NCBI RefSeq assembly: GCF_008868005.1
Contig: NZ_WAAO01000003.1
Location: 434,001 to 498,000 of the forward strand
Origin: Microbacterium algeriense
Lineage (GTDB): Bacteria > Actinomycetota > Actinomycetes > Actinomycetales > Microbacteriaceae
DNA: 64,000 nucleotides
Reading direction: 5' to 3'
Shown here piece by piece: positions 25,121-34,900 of the stretch. A program made the translations under genes and the position numbers. Positions within the stretch are counted from its first letter, which is position 1. Each line of letters starts with the position of its first letter. The notes under the pieces are model-generated. The model ran no database searches. It saw only the letters and a program-made list of their open reading frames with translations, and was not told the DNA's origin.

Positions 25121-25932
25121 CAGCGAACCCCTCCTGCTGCGGCCTCGCGCGGGCGCGTGTCGGCGTCGATGTCGTCGGTCTGGAGCAGGGCACCGCGCCG
25201 CGACGCGACGGAGACGGCATCCACGACCACGACCGTCACGTTGTCCCGCCCGCCCGCCTGCACCGCTTCGTCGACGAGGATGTCGGCGGCACGCTGCGGG
25301 TCGGGCTCCGATCCGAGGATCTGCTCGATCCGCGCGTCGGAGACCTCGGTGGTCAGCCCGTCCGAGCAGATGAGCATCCGGTCGCCGAGCTCGGCGGGGA
25401 AGAGCCAGTAGTCCGCGTCGCCGGTGCTGCTCGCCCCGATCGCGCGCGTGATGATGTTCCGGCGACGGTCCGTCGCGGCCTCCGCCGCGGTGAGCTCGCC
25501 CGCCTCGATCAGCTCCTGCACGACCGAGTGGTCGACGCTGATCTGCTCGAGCTCGCCATCGGCGAAGCGGTACGTGCGGGAGTCGCCGATGTTCACCGTC
25601 AGCCAGTACCCCATGCCCTCGACCGAGGCGACCACGACGCCGCTGAGCGTGGTTCCGGCGCGGCCGTTCGCGGCTCCGGACAGCGCCTCGACCGCGAGCC
25701 GAGCCCGAGCCAGGGTGTCGAGCAGGTCCTCGAGCTCGAGGTCCTCCCGGCCGATGTGGCGAGCGAACTCGTCGATGACGGTGGCGCTCGCGCGCTCCCC
25801 CGCCTCGTGTCCGCCCATGCCGTCGGCGACGAGGAACAGCGGCGAGCTCGCCATGTAGGAGTCCTCGTTGAGCGGACGCCGGAGCCCGGAGTGGGTCGCC
25901 GCTCCTGTGGCGACGACGAGAGGGACGGTCAT
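25120..25932 (-). CDS. PP2C-type serine/threonine protein phosphatase
   Basis: A 270-residue PPM/PP2C phosphatase with the metal-binding motifs in order: SGLRRPLNEDSY, FLVADGMGGHEAGERAS, NIGDSRTYR, LLICSDG-type segment MLICSDGLT, and GGRDNVTVVVV. It is cytosolic, with no membrane anchor, and corresponds in position to PrpC of the bifidobacterial PFNA gene set. It should remove phosphate from substrates of the kinase gene downstream. I chose the ATG at 25932, which overlaps the RDD-FHA stop (ATGA); the open frame beyond it is a shadow. Confidence 0.92.
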   Translation of the reverse strand: MTVPLVVATGAATHSGLRRPLNEDSYMASSPLFLVADGMGGHEAGERASATVIDEFARHIGREDLELEDLLDTLARARLAVEALSGAANGRAGTTLSGVVVASVEGMGYWLTVNIGDSRTYRFADGELEQISVDHSVVQELIEAGELTAAEAATDRRRNIITRAIGASSTGDADYWLFPAELGDRMLICSDGLTTEVSDARIEQILGSEPDPQRAADILVDEAVQAGGRDNVTVVVVDAVSVASRRGALLQTDDIDADTRPREAAAGGVR

Positions 25933-27245
25933 GCGTATCCTCCGACCATGACGACGCGGTCGCCGATCTCGATCACGTCTCCCAGCTTGATCGGCACACG
26001 CTGACCTGCGGGGCACGCGATGCGCTGACCGTCGCGGACGATCGTGAGTCCGTTCGTCGAGTGCCGGTCGACGACCCATCCCCCCGAGGTCTCGGCGGCG
26101 GCCTCGAAGTGCGTCTTCGACAGCGAGAGCGTCTCGTCCCGGACCGGCACGACCAGCGCGCCCTCCTCCGGAGCGGGGTTGCGTCCGAAGACCGTGCGGC
26201 GGGAGACGGGGATGCGCGTGCCGTCATCCCAGGTGAACACCAGCCGGTGCCCCGGGATGCTGATCCGCGTCTCCTCCAGGTCGTCGGCCGGCTCGGGTGT
26301 CGGTGCGGCAGCGACGGGTGCAGCGGGGGCCGGCGCGCCGGCCGGGGCCGAGGGAGCGGACGCGGGGGCTGCCGCCGCAGCGGGGCCTGCCGCCGGAGCG
26401 GGCGGGACGGGCGGAGCCGGAGGGACCGGCGGCGCCGCCGGGACAGCGGCCGCGGGAGGTTCGGCGACCGGCGCCGGAACGGCGGGCGCGGGAGGAGCTG
26501 CGGGCGCGGGCGACGGAGCCGCGGCGTCTGCTTCGGACCGCGCGGAGCGACGGGAGGGCGGAGCGTCCTGGGTGATGCCGGGGACGTACGCGATCATGCC
26601 GGAATCCTGCGCGGGGGCTGCGAAGTCGCGTGCCACGGGCGCCGCATCCGGCGTCGGGGCGGTCGTCGGGGCCGCCGGCGCCGCGGGGGCGAAGCCCGGC
26701 ATGGGCGCGGGAGGAAGCCGTTCGAACGACGGCGCCGGGAGCAGCGGCGGCGCCGGCGGCTCCGGCGCCTCCTCGACGACCGGCTCGGGCGCAGGGATCC
26801 GCGCATCCAGCATGAGCGACGAGGCGACCTTGTCGTGCCACCCCTGGAAGCGCCCTGAGCCGTCGAACAGGGGGCTGAAGTATCCGACGACGATGGCGGC
26901 GGCGAGACCGAAGATGATGTTGCGGAGCAGACTGCGGCCGAACCCGAGCGGCGTCCCGTCCGCTGCCGACACCAGCCGCAGACCCTGCGACCGCATGCCG
27001 ATCGAGCCGGCGCCTGCCTGCATGAGCGTGTAGACGATGAACCAGGCGAGCAGCAGCAGCCCCACGATCGGGCCGCCGATGAACAGCGTCATGATCGACG
27101 CTTCGAGGCTTCCCGACAGTGTGGAGGCGAGGATCAGTGCTCCGCCGAGCACGACGCCCAGCCCGCCCGCGATCAGGGCGTCGATGAGGTAGGCGATCGC
27201 GCGGCGGGAGATCGGCGCGATCTGGTCGAGCGCGGGCTGCGTCAT
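25929..27245 (-). CDS. RDD-family membrane protein with C-terminal FHA domain
   Basis: The 438-residue product starts with an RDD domain (SRRAIAYLIDALIAGG, several hydrophobic segments, then GSIGMRSQGLRLV and GWHDKVASSLML). A Pro/Ala-rich linker of about 180 residues follows, and the protein ends with an FHA domain (TVFGRNPAPEEGALV, SLSKTHFEA, DRHSTNGL). This places a phosphothreonine reader at the inner face of the membrane. ATG at 27245 overlaps the transglutaminase-like stop. It may recruit phosphorylated components to the membrane complex. RDD proteins have no agreed function, so this is inference from domains and position. Confidence 0.85.
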   Translation of the reverse strand: MTQPALDQIAPISRRAIAYLIDALIAGGLGVVLGGALILASTLSGSLEASIMTLFIGGPIVGLLLLAWFIVYTLMQAGAGSIGMRSQGLRLVSAADGTPLGFGRSLLRNIIFGLAAAIVVGYFSPLFDGSGRFQGWHDKVASSLMLDARIPAPEPVVEEAPEPPAPPLLPAPSFERLPPAPMPGFAPAAPAAPTTAPTPDAAPVARDFAAPAQDSGMIAYVPGITQDAPPSRRSARSEADAAAPSPAPAAPPAPAVPAPVAEPPAAAVPAAPPVPPAPPVPPAPAAGPAAAAAPASAPSAPAGAPAPAAPVAAAPTPEPADDLEETRISIPGHRLVFTWDDGTRIPVSRRTVFGRNPAPEEGALVVPVRDETLSLSKTHFEAAAETSGGWVVDRHSTNGLTIVRDGQRIACPAGQRVPIKLGDVIEIGDRVVMVGGYA

Positions 27246-29638
27246 GGGGTCTCCCTCTCCGAGGACGGCGGCGGCGTGCTGTCTTCGATGGTGCCAGGTT
27301 CGCGGCGCACGCGCGCGGTCGCCGCCTCCTTCAGATTCTGCAGGCCGCTCGAGATCGCGGTCCCGCCGAGCAGCGAGCGCATGCTCAGGCGCGCCTTGAT
27401 GCGCTTCCAGAAGCCGGCGTCCTTCCCGAGCCCTCCCACGATCTCGTCCACCTCGTTCCAGAACGTCTCGACGTCCTGCGGAGTCGGATCGGCGGGGCCG
27501 AACACGTCGGCGTCCGCGCGCTCGGCGAGGGCGGTGACCTGCGGAACCGTGAGCGCGGAGGCCACCACGGCCGCCTCCTCGACACGGGTGCCCCCGGGGG
27601 CGATGCGCGCGCCGTAGTCGATGGCGCGGTCGGTGAGCTCGTCCCAGCCGCCGCTGATGCGGTCCGAGGTACGGGCGGCGGCGCGGCGCGAACGGCGCCT
27701 CGCGGCCTTCCACGCTCCGATCACGATGAACGGCGAGGCGAGCAGCGCGATCACGGCCAGGGAGATCCCGCCGATCAGCAGGATCAGCCCGATGATGCCC
27801 GCGAGGTTCAGGCTCTCGTCCTCGGACTCGCGGTCGTCGGGGAGCGTGGGCGGCAGGTCGACGGGCTCCTGCGGCGGGGGCGGCGGCTGCAGGACCTGCG
27901 GCTTGGGGTCGACGCGCGGCTTGGTGTTCTGGTCGTTGGGGACCTGGTCCTCGGGCGGCGTGGGGTTGAAGGTCACCCAGCCGATCCCGTCGAAGTTGAC
28001 CTCGACCCAGGCGTGCACGTTGTCGCCGGTGGCTTCGAACACGGCCTCGCCCGCCTGCTCCTCGTCGGGGTAGTACCCCATGACGACACGGGCGGGGATG
28101 TCGATCTGCCCGGCGAGCAGGGCCATCGCGACGGCGTACTGCTCGTCGTCGCCGATCATCTGGTCGGCGCCGACGAGGGTCGAGATCCGCTCTGCGGTGT
28201 GTCCTGCCCGGGAGAGCACCTCCCCCTCGAGACCGTGGCTGAAGAAGCCGCCTTCGGCCAGGAAGTTCTCCAGCGCCCTGACCTGCTCGATGGGGGTCTC
28301 GGCGCCGGCGACCGTCTCGGCGGCGAGAGAGGTGAGCTCCTCCGGCACGTTGCTCGGCTTCGGCATGGTCACGGATCCGAACGCGACCTCGGCGAGCTGC
28401 TCGTCGTCCGGCGTGGCCGGCATGACGGCATCCACCGTGTAGTCGTCTCCCGCGCCGAGCCCCGGAGTGGCCACGGCTGTGCCCGTCTCGGTGTTCACGT
28501 AGGTGCCGCGGCGCAGCTCCTCGGCGTCGTCGCTGGCGAAGCGGATCTCCGACAGCGCTCCGGCCGTGGGCATCCAGACCCCGCGGTACCCGTCGATCTC
28601 GATCCTCAGCGTCACCGGGACGCCTTCGGCGTCGGGCGACATGTTCGAGCGCAGCGGGGTGAACGCGCTGGACGAGGTCGGTCCGCCGTCGGTGACGTTG
28701 TAGACCATGCCGTCGAACTGGTCCATGACGGCTGTGCGGATGCGGGCGCCCTTCGGCAGCCCCTGCACGGTGAAGAGGGTCTCGTCGGCTTCGTCCCGCA
28801 CGTTCTTGCGGAAGGCCTGCAGCGGGCTGGGATAGTCGCGGATGTCGAACGGCGGGATGATGACGTCGCGGAACACGTGCCGGGGCTGAGCGGGGGTCGC
28901 GACCGCGCTGGTGGCGACGCCAGCGCCGCCGGCGATCGCGAGCACCGCGGCCCCCGCGAGCAGGCGACGCGTGCGCATGTGCGCGGCGCGGGACGGATCG
29001 ACCTCGCTCACCGAGACCGCGAGGTTCTGCGGGGCCCACAGCTGGCGGAGGGCGAGCCAGACCATGCTGACCACGGCGAACACGAGGCCCTGCACCAGGG
29101 GGAATGCGGGCTCCGGCGTGCCGAGCGCGATCACGAGCATCAGCAGCACGCCGGACGGCAGCAGCGCCCACGCGACCTGGGACAGGCGCAGCGCGAGCGA
29201 CGCGGTCAGGGTCGTGACGACGAGCGCGAGCAGGAACGGGACGATCAGGTGCCCGTCGGCCGCGGAGACCGGGGCGACCGTCGTGAGCATCTGCTTCCAG
29301 GCCGTGACGGTGCCCAGCGCGAGCAGCCGCAGCGTCTCCAGCGACGGGATGACGCCGAGGATGGCGGTCTGCGGCAGCGCCAGGGCGCCGCCGAACACGA
29401 AGTAGGCGCCGACCGTGAGGCCGGCGATGATCAGGATGCCCCAGCGCCGCCAGGCGGCGACCGCCGCGATGGCGAGCCCGAGCAGGACGCCGCCGATGAC
29501 GGCGGGAAGGAACGACGGTCCGGCGAACGACGGCCAGAACCCGACCAGCGCGGTCACGCTGAGCAGCGCGGTGGCGGTCAGATCGAGGATCCAGCGGCGC
29601 GGGGCGAGGCCGGCGGGAGCGGAGGCGGGCGCGGTCAT
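27242..29638 (-). CDS. TgpA-like membrane protein with catalytically degenerate transglutaminase domain
   Basis: A 798-residue protein: about seven N-terminal membrane helices, an exported transglutaminase-core domain (about 350-575), one more helix near 640 and a cytosolic tail of about 140 residues. In active TgpA-type domains the motif is GDCEQ-A, with His in HAW and Asp in DPT. Here the sequence reads IGDDEQYAVAMALLA with Asp498 for Cys, His542 is kept, and FNPTPP has Asn558 for Asp. Two of three catalytic residues are therefore missing and peptidase or crosslinking activity is unlikely. It may be a scaffold or binding module. Overlaps DUF58 and RDD-FHA by four bases. Confidence 0.85.
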   Translation of the reverse strand: MTAPASAPAGLAPRRWILDLTATALLSVTALVGFWPSFAGPSFLPAVIGGVLLGLAIAAVAAWRRWGILIIAGLTVGAYFVFGGALALPQTAILGVIPSLETLRLLALGTVTAWKQMLTTVAPVSAADGHLIVPFLLALVVTTLTASLALRLSQVAWALLPSGVLLMLVIALGTPEPAFPLVQGLVFAVVSMVWLALRQLWAPQNLAVSVSEVDPSRAAHMRTRRLLAGAAVLAIAGGAGVATSAVATPAQPRHVFRDVIIPPFDIRDYPSPLQAFRKNVRDEADETLFTVQGLPKGARIRTAVMDQFDGMVYNVTDGGPTSSSAFTPLRSNMSPDAEGVPVTLRIEIDGYRGVWMPTAGALSEIRFASDDAEELRRGTYVNTETGTAVATPGLGAGDDYTVDAVMPATPDDEQLAEVAFGSVTMPKPSNVPEELTSLAAETVAGAETPIEQVRALENFLAEGGFFSHGLEGEVLSRAGHTAERISTLVGADQMIGDDEQYAVAMALLAGQIDIPARVVMGYYPDEEQAGEAVFEATGDNVHAWVEVNFDGIGWVTFNPTPPEDQVPNDQNTKPRVDPKPQVLQPPPPPQEPVDLPPTLPDDRESEDESLNLAGIIGLILLIGGISLAVIALLASPFIVIGAWKAARRRSRRAAARTSDRISGGWDELTDRAIDYGARIAPGGTRVEEAAVVASALTVPQVTALAERADADVFGPADPTPQDVETFWNEVDEIVGGLGKDAGFWKRIKARLSMRSLLGGTAISSGLQNLKEAATARVRREPGTIEDSTPPPSSERETP

Positions 29639-30897
29639 GCGAGCACCTTCTGCAGGGCGAGGGGGATCTGCTCGAGCGCGCCGACCGTGACGACGTCGGC
29701 GTCTCCGATGCGTCGCAGGGCGGGGGCGGCCGCGGTCGTGTCCGTCACGACGGCGAGCACCTTCGCCCCGAACGGCAGGCGCGAGCACGCCAGCCGCAGA
29801 TCGTCCGAGCGCACACGCGAGCCGCACACCAGCACCACGACGCTCGCGAGCGGCATGGTCGCGGAGACGATCCCGGCCAGGTCGGCGATGCCGCCCTCCC
29901 TGGCCTTGCTGTTCTCGACGGCGGCGAGGGAGTCGAGCAGCTGCTTGCCCGTTCCGGCGGGCAGCTCGCGGCCCTGCACCCGCACGTCGACGCGCTGCGA
30001 GTCGCGGAGAGCGCGGAGGCCGATGGAGCCGGCGGCCGAGATGCCGAGCTCGAAATCGTCTTCGGTGGCATAGTCGGCGAGCGACCGGGACAGCGCGATC
30101 ACGAAGTGCGACCGCCGGGTCTCCTCGTACTGGCGGACCATCATCGTGCCGGTGCGCGCCGTGGAACGCCAGTGCACGTGGCGCAGGTCGTCGCCCGGCT
30201 GGTACTCGAGCAGCGCGTGGAAGGACACGTCGTCGCGCGACAGGTCGGCGGCGGGGAGGCCCTCCAGGTCGCGCAGGTACCCGAGCGACTGCCCGTCGAA
30301 CAGCACGGTGCGCGGGTGCACGTAGAGATCCACCGGGTCGTCGCGACGATGCGCGCGCTCGAACAGACCGAGGGGGTCGCCGCGCACGACGCTGACGGGT
30401 CCGACCTTGACCACACCGCGCTTGTGGGTGGGGATGGCGAACAGCTCCTCCGCCTCCTCTCCGGGCGCGAGTCGCTGGATCCCGAACTCTCCGCGGCCGG
30501 AGCCCACCGGGAGCACCACACGCGACGGGAGGATCGCCCTGGTGCCGCGGTTGGCGAGGGTGAGCGCACCGACCGCGCGCTCGCCGACGACCACCCGGGT
30601 GCGCGCGAGGTCGAGGGCGACGTCGTAGGCGGTGCGCCCGATGAGGAACAGCGCGCACAGGGCGACGGCCATCGCGATCACGACGGCCGCGACGATGAAC
30701 TCCGCCCAGCCGGCGATCTGCCCCAGCACCCAGAAGGCGATCGAGAGGGCCATCAGCACCCACGCCAGCGGACGGATCGCCGCGGTGATCTTCCGGAGGC
30801 GCACCAGCACGCGCGCACCGACGACGGCCGCGATGTCACGCCAGTCGGCGTCGCGCTCCGTCTGCGGCGGCGACGCCGGAAGTGCCTCCGCGGTCAT
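29635..30897 (-). CDS. DUF58 domain protein
   Basis: A 420-residue protein with two N-terminal membrane helices (about 43-90), a beta-rich segment, and the DUF58 core with FHALLEYQPGDDLRHVHWRSTARTG, followed by a von Willebrand A-like region. DUF58 proteins are encoded next to MoxR ATPases in many bacteria and are thought to form complexes acted on by the ATPase. Here the MoxR gene directly precedes it, with a one-base TGATG overlap, and the transglutaminase-like gene follows with ATGA. I chose the ATG at 30897 on that basis. Confidence 0.88.
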   Translation of the reverse strand: MTAEALPASPPQTERDADWRDIAAVVGARVLVRLRKITAAIRPLAWVLMALSIAFWVLGQIAGWAEFIVAAVVIAMAVALCALFLIGRTAYDVALDLARTRVVVGERAVGALTLANRGTRAILPSRVVLPVGSGRGEFGIQRLAPGEEAEELFAIPTHKRGVVKVGPVSVVRGDPLGLFERAHRRDDPVDLYVHPRTVLFDGQSLGYLRDLEGLPAADLSRDDVSFHALLEYQPGDDLRHVHWRSTARTGTMMVRQYEETRRSHFVIALSRSLADYATEDDFELGISAAGSIGLRALRDSQRVDVRVQGRELPAGTGKQLLDSLAAVENSKAREGGIADLAGIVSATMPLASVVVLVCGSRVRSDDLRLACSRLPFGAKVLAVVTDTTAAAPALRRIGDADVVTVGALEQIPLALQKVLA

Positions 30898-31868
30898 CAG
30901 GCCGCCGCTCGGGCCTGCGGGGCCGGCACGGCGTCGAGCACGCGCGCGATCACGGTGTCGCTGTTCGTGCCGGCGAACTCGGCCTCGGCGTCCAGCAGCA
31001 GACGGTGCTGCCACACCGGACGCGCGAGGGTCTTGATGTCGTCGGGGAGCACGAAGTGGCGCCCCTGTGCGGCCGCCCACACCTTGGCGATGCGGATCAT
31101 CGCGATCGCGCCGCGGACCGAGACGCCGAGCCGGATCGCACTGTCTTCGCGCGTCGCCTCCGCGAGCTCGGCGACGTAGCGCAGCACGGCGGGCTCGACG
31201 TGCACCGTGGCGGCGAGATCGGCCATGTCGGCGACCGCGCTGGTCGTGATGATCGCGGACAGGCCCGCGGAGGGGTTGCGGTCCGAGGCGCCGGCGAGGA
31301 TGCTCTCCGTCACGGCGAGGTCGGGGTAGCCGATCGACGTCTTGATCAGGAACCGGTCGAGCTGGGCCTCGGGGAGCTTGTACGTCCCCGCCTGCTCGAT
31401 CGGGTTCTGCGTCGCGATCACGAGGAACGGGCGCCCGGTCTCGTGCGTGACGCCGTCGACCGTGACCCGCGACTCCTCCATGACCTCGAGCAGCGCGGAC
31501 TGGGTCTTCGGCGACGCGCGGTTGATCTCGTCGGCGAGCACGATCGACGCGAAGATCGGGCCCTTGTGGAACTCGAAGCGGTGCGACTGCTGGTCGTATA
31601 TCGTCACGCCCGTCACGTCCGACGGCAGCAGGTCCGGCGTGAACTGGATGCGGGCGCTGGTCCCCTGCACGGTCGCCGCGAGCGCCTTGGCGAGGCTGGT
31701 CTTGCCGGTTCCCGGTGCATCTTCGAGGAGCACGTGCCCCTCGGCGAGCATCGAGGCCAGCACGAGGCCGACGATCTCCTGCTTGCCCTGCACGGCCTTG
31801 TCGACGTTGTCGACGAGGCGCTGGAAGGTGCCCTGGAACCAGGCGGCCTGCTCGGGGGTCATTGTCAT
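30897..31868 (-). CDS. MoxR family AAA+ ATPase
   Basis: A 323-residue AAA+ ATPase of the MoxR branch: Walker A EDAPGTGKTSLAKA (GTGKTS 53-58), Walker B IVLADEINRASP (109-120), sensor 1 FLVIATQNPIEQ and an arginine-rich C-terminal lid. MoxR ATPases act as chaperones or maturation factors for VWA-like partners, here presumably the DUF58 protein. AAGGAA lies about ten bases upstream of the ATG at 31868. It is separated from the giant Ig/FN3 gene by 52 bases without an obvious terminator, so it is probably in the same transcript. Confidence 0.92.
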   Translation of the reverse strand: MTMTPEQAAWFQGTFQRLVDNVDKAVQGKQEIVGLVLASMLAEGHVLLEDAPGTGKTSLAKALAATVQGTSARIQFTPDLLPSDVTGVTIYDQQSHRFEFHKGPIFASIVLADEINRASPKTQSALLEVMEESRVTVDGVTHETGRPFLVIATQNPIEQAGTYKLPEAQLDRFLIKTSIGYPDLAVTESILAGASDRNPSAGLSAIITTSAVADMADLAATVHVEPAVLRYVAELAEATREDSAIRLGVSVRGAIAMIRIAKVWAAAQGRHFVLPDDIKTLARPVWQHRLLLDAEAEFAGTNSDTVIARVLDAVPAPQARAAA

Positions 31869-31920
31869 GAGGATGTCGTTCCTTGTCGTGGGAGAGTTCG
31901 GGTACCGGGAGCGGGAGCCG

Positions 31921-34900
31921 TCACGGCCAGGTGGTGGCCTCGGACCAGCCGACGCCTTCGATGTCGGCCTGCAGCGTGCGGTTCATGCCGCCGTGCCAGC
32001 AGGAGAGGCGGATCGTGCCGTTCGCGGGCACGTCGTACCAGTTGTAGGTCGACGTCTGCCCGGACGCGGAGCGGTACGGGGTGCCGTTCTCGAGGCAGCG
32101 GATCCGGTATCGGCCCGCGTTCACGTTCGCCGTGTTCAGGTTCAGGTAGTAGCACGTGTCGGGGTTGCAGTTGCCGGAGTCCGTCCCCTGCGACGCCCAC
32201 CACCGCGGCTGCGGCTTGGCCTGCGCCGTGGCACCGCGCGTGGGGCTCTCATCGGACCAGGCGCCGGTGTTGTCCATCGCCCGGGCCTTGATGCTGTGGT
32301 ATTCGCTGTACGTGCCCACGTTCACCGAACCCGACATGCCGACGTTCTGCCAGCCGCCGCCGTCCACACTGATCTGCACGACCTGGATGCTGCGGCCGTT
32401 GGGCGATCCGTTCGCGTTCCAGTTGAGGCGCACGTCCGTCTGGAGCGACTCGGCGCTCACGTCGGGGGCGTGCGGCTTCCCGTGCGGGTTGCCCGTGGCC
32501 GAGTTGGACACGGCGCCGGAGTACGTCGATCCGTCCACGTTCGCGACAGCACGCACCTCGACCGTGTAATTGACGCCGTTCTCGAGCCCGCGGAGAACCT
32601 TGTCACCGGGCACCGTTCTCCAGTCGCCGCCGTTGAGCCGGTACTGGTTCGTGATCTCGCCGGGGGCAGCGCCGTTGCGCGACCCCTCGTTGAAGGAGAT
32701 GGTCAGGGAACGGTCGCCCTCGTCCGCGATCCGCAGGCTGGTCGGCGCACCGGGCGCCACCACGCCGCGGCGGGGGGCGGAGGGCGCGCTCATTTCGCCC
32801 CAGCCGGCCTTGTTGTTGGCCTGGATGCGGTAAGTGTAGGGCGTCTCGGAGTTCTCGACGACGATGGCCTGACTCGTGGCCTCGGGGCCCGGCGTCAGCG
32901 TCCGCACGACCGAGCCGCCCCGCAGCACCTCCAGCCGGTAGCCGCGGATGGCGTCGCCGTTTTTGTCGGGCGCCGTCCAGCTCACGCGCATCTGCGCCTG
33001 GCCGCCGACCGGGGAGAGCTCCTGGGTCGTGGGTGCGGCGGGCGCGAACGGCGGCCCGGCCGGGATCTCGGATGCGGACCATCCGCTCCAGCTGGACGGG
33101 TCGGGCGCGCGGTTGTGCGCCTGCACGCGGACCTGGTAGTCCGAGCCGTTCTCCAGGCCCTCCCATGTGGTGGAGTTGCCCGTGACCTCCTTCTGCGTGA
33201 TGCCGGAGGGCGGTGCGGGCGAGATCTCGAGCGTGTACCGGTCGACGGGGGATCCGGGCGTCGACGGCGTCTGCCATGCCACCTTGAGCGACTTGTCCCC
33301 GAACGCGAGCGTCGGCGGGTTCGGGGTGTCCGGTCGCGCGTCCGGTCGTGCGGGGGCGGACGCCGCCGAGGGGTCCGACTCGCCGACGCGGTTGGTCGCG
33401 GTCACCTGGAACGTGTACTCGACGTTGTTGGTGAGGCCGTCGAGCGTGCACGTCGTGGACTGGCAATCCTTGGTGTAAGGACTGCCGCCCAGCGATCGCA
33501 CCGTGTACTTGGTGATCTCGGCACCGTTGTTCGCCGGCGCCGAGAACGACACCACGACCGTGCGATCCTGCTCGGTGACGATGGCCGGCACGCCCGGGGC
33601 GTCCGGAACGTCCTGCACTGTGACGACGATCTGACCGTTGACCTCGCGGTCGGAATCCTCCGTCGCGTCCTGGATGCGGTAGCGGACGACGAGCGTGCCC
33701 ACGAAGGAGTCACCCGGTGTGACGGTGACCTGATCGGCGGTGAACTCGACGTCGCCGACGCCGGACTCGGCCACGGCCGACACGATCTTCAGCGGCGTCT
33801 CCGGGAACGGGTTGTAGTCGTTGGCGAGAGCAGGGACCACGATGGTCTTGCCCGCATCGGCCTCCGCGATCGTGTCGGTGTTCGCCGCGGGCATCGAGCG
33901 GGTGGACGCGGTGACCATCACCTCGACCGTGCCCTCGACCGGCTCCGTGGTGCCGTCGGAGATGCGCAGCTTCAGCGTGATCGCTGTGCCCTTCTTGGCG
34001 TTCGACGCCGCCTCCACGACGAGCTTGTCGCCGCCTTCGATGCGGGCGGAGATGCCCTTGCCCTCGCCGCCGACGAGCGCGTAGTCGTGCTTGCCCTTGT
34101 CCTCGGGGTCGGGGTCGTCCGTCAGCGCGGCCAGGTCGAGTGACGTGGCCGGCTCGCCCGGCGCGACGTTGACCTGCCCCTGCACGAACGTGGGCTGCTG
34201 GTTCTCGGGCGGCAGGACGTTGATCGGGATGCTGAGCGTCGCCTTGCGGCCCTCAGGGTCATCCGGGCCGGTTCCGTCGGTGACCTCGAACGTGAGGGAA
34301 TCGGGGCCGAAGTACCCCGCGGCCGAGGTGTACACGAGTGTCCTCGCGTCCTTCAGCAGATCGGCCCCGTCGGCGTGGTTCGCGCTGACCTTGGCCTTCT
34401 CGGTGATGACGACTTCGCCGCCGCCGGCGACCGTCACGTATTCGGAGAGCGGCAGCGTCTCGGTCTCGCCGCTGACCACCTCGAGCGGCTTGGTCGAGGT
34501 GAGGGTCGGGCGCAGGTCTGCGCGCGAGGGCACGAAGATGAACGCCGAGGCCGCCAGGCCGTCGCGGTCGGTGAGCGTGTAGCGGATGAGCTGCAGCTCC
34601 TCCGTGACGGTGACGCGCACCTTGCCGTTCTCGAGCGGGGTGCCGCCCTCGCCGATCTCGACGTCGAGGGCGTCGGTGGTGCCGTCCGGGTCCTCGTCGT
34701 TCGCGAGGATGTCGAGGTCGGCGGTCAGGCCGCCGTCCTTGAGGTCCGCGGGCTGCAGGCGGTCGTCGCGCGCGACGGGCGCCTGCAACGGCACCTCCTC
34801 GTCGACCGTGATCTGGAGCGTCGCCATCGCCGTCGCCCCGCGGGCGTCCGCGACGGTGTACTGCAGCGAGGTCTCGGTCTCTCGATCCGGAGCCTGCACG

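Noticed and set aside
27242..29638. Active transglutaminase or TgpA-type peptidase
   Set aside because: The nucleophile Cys position holds Asp and the third catalytic residue is Asn, so an active enzyme is not supported.
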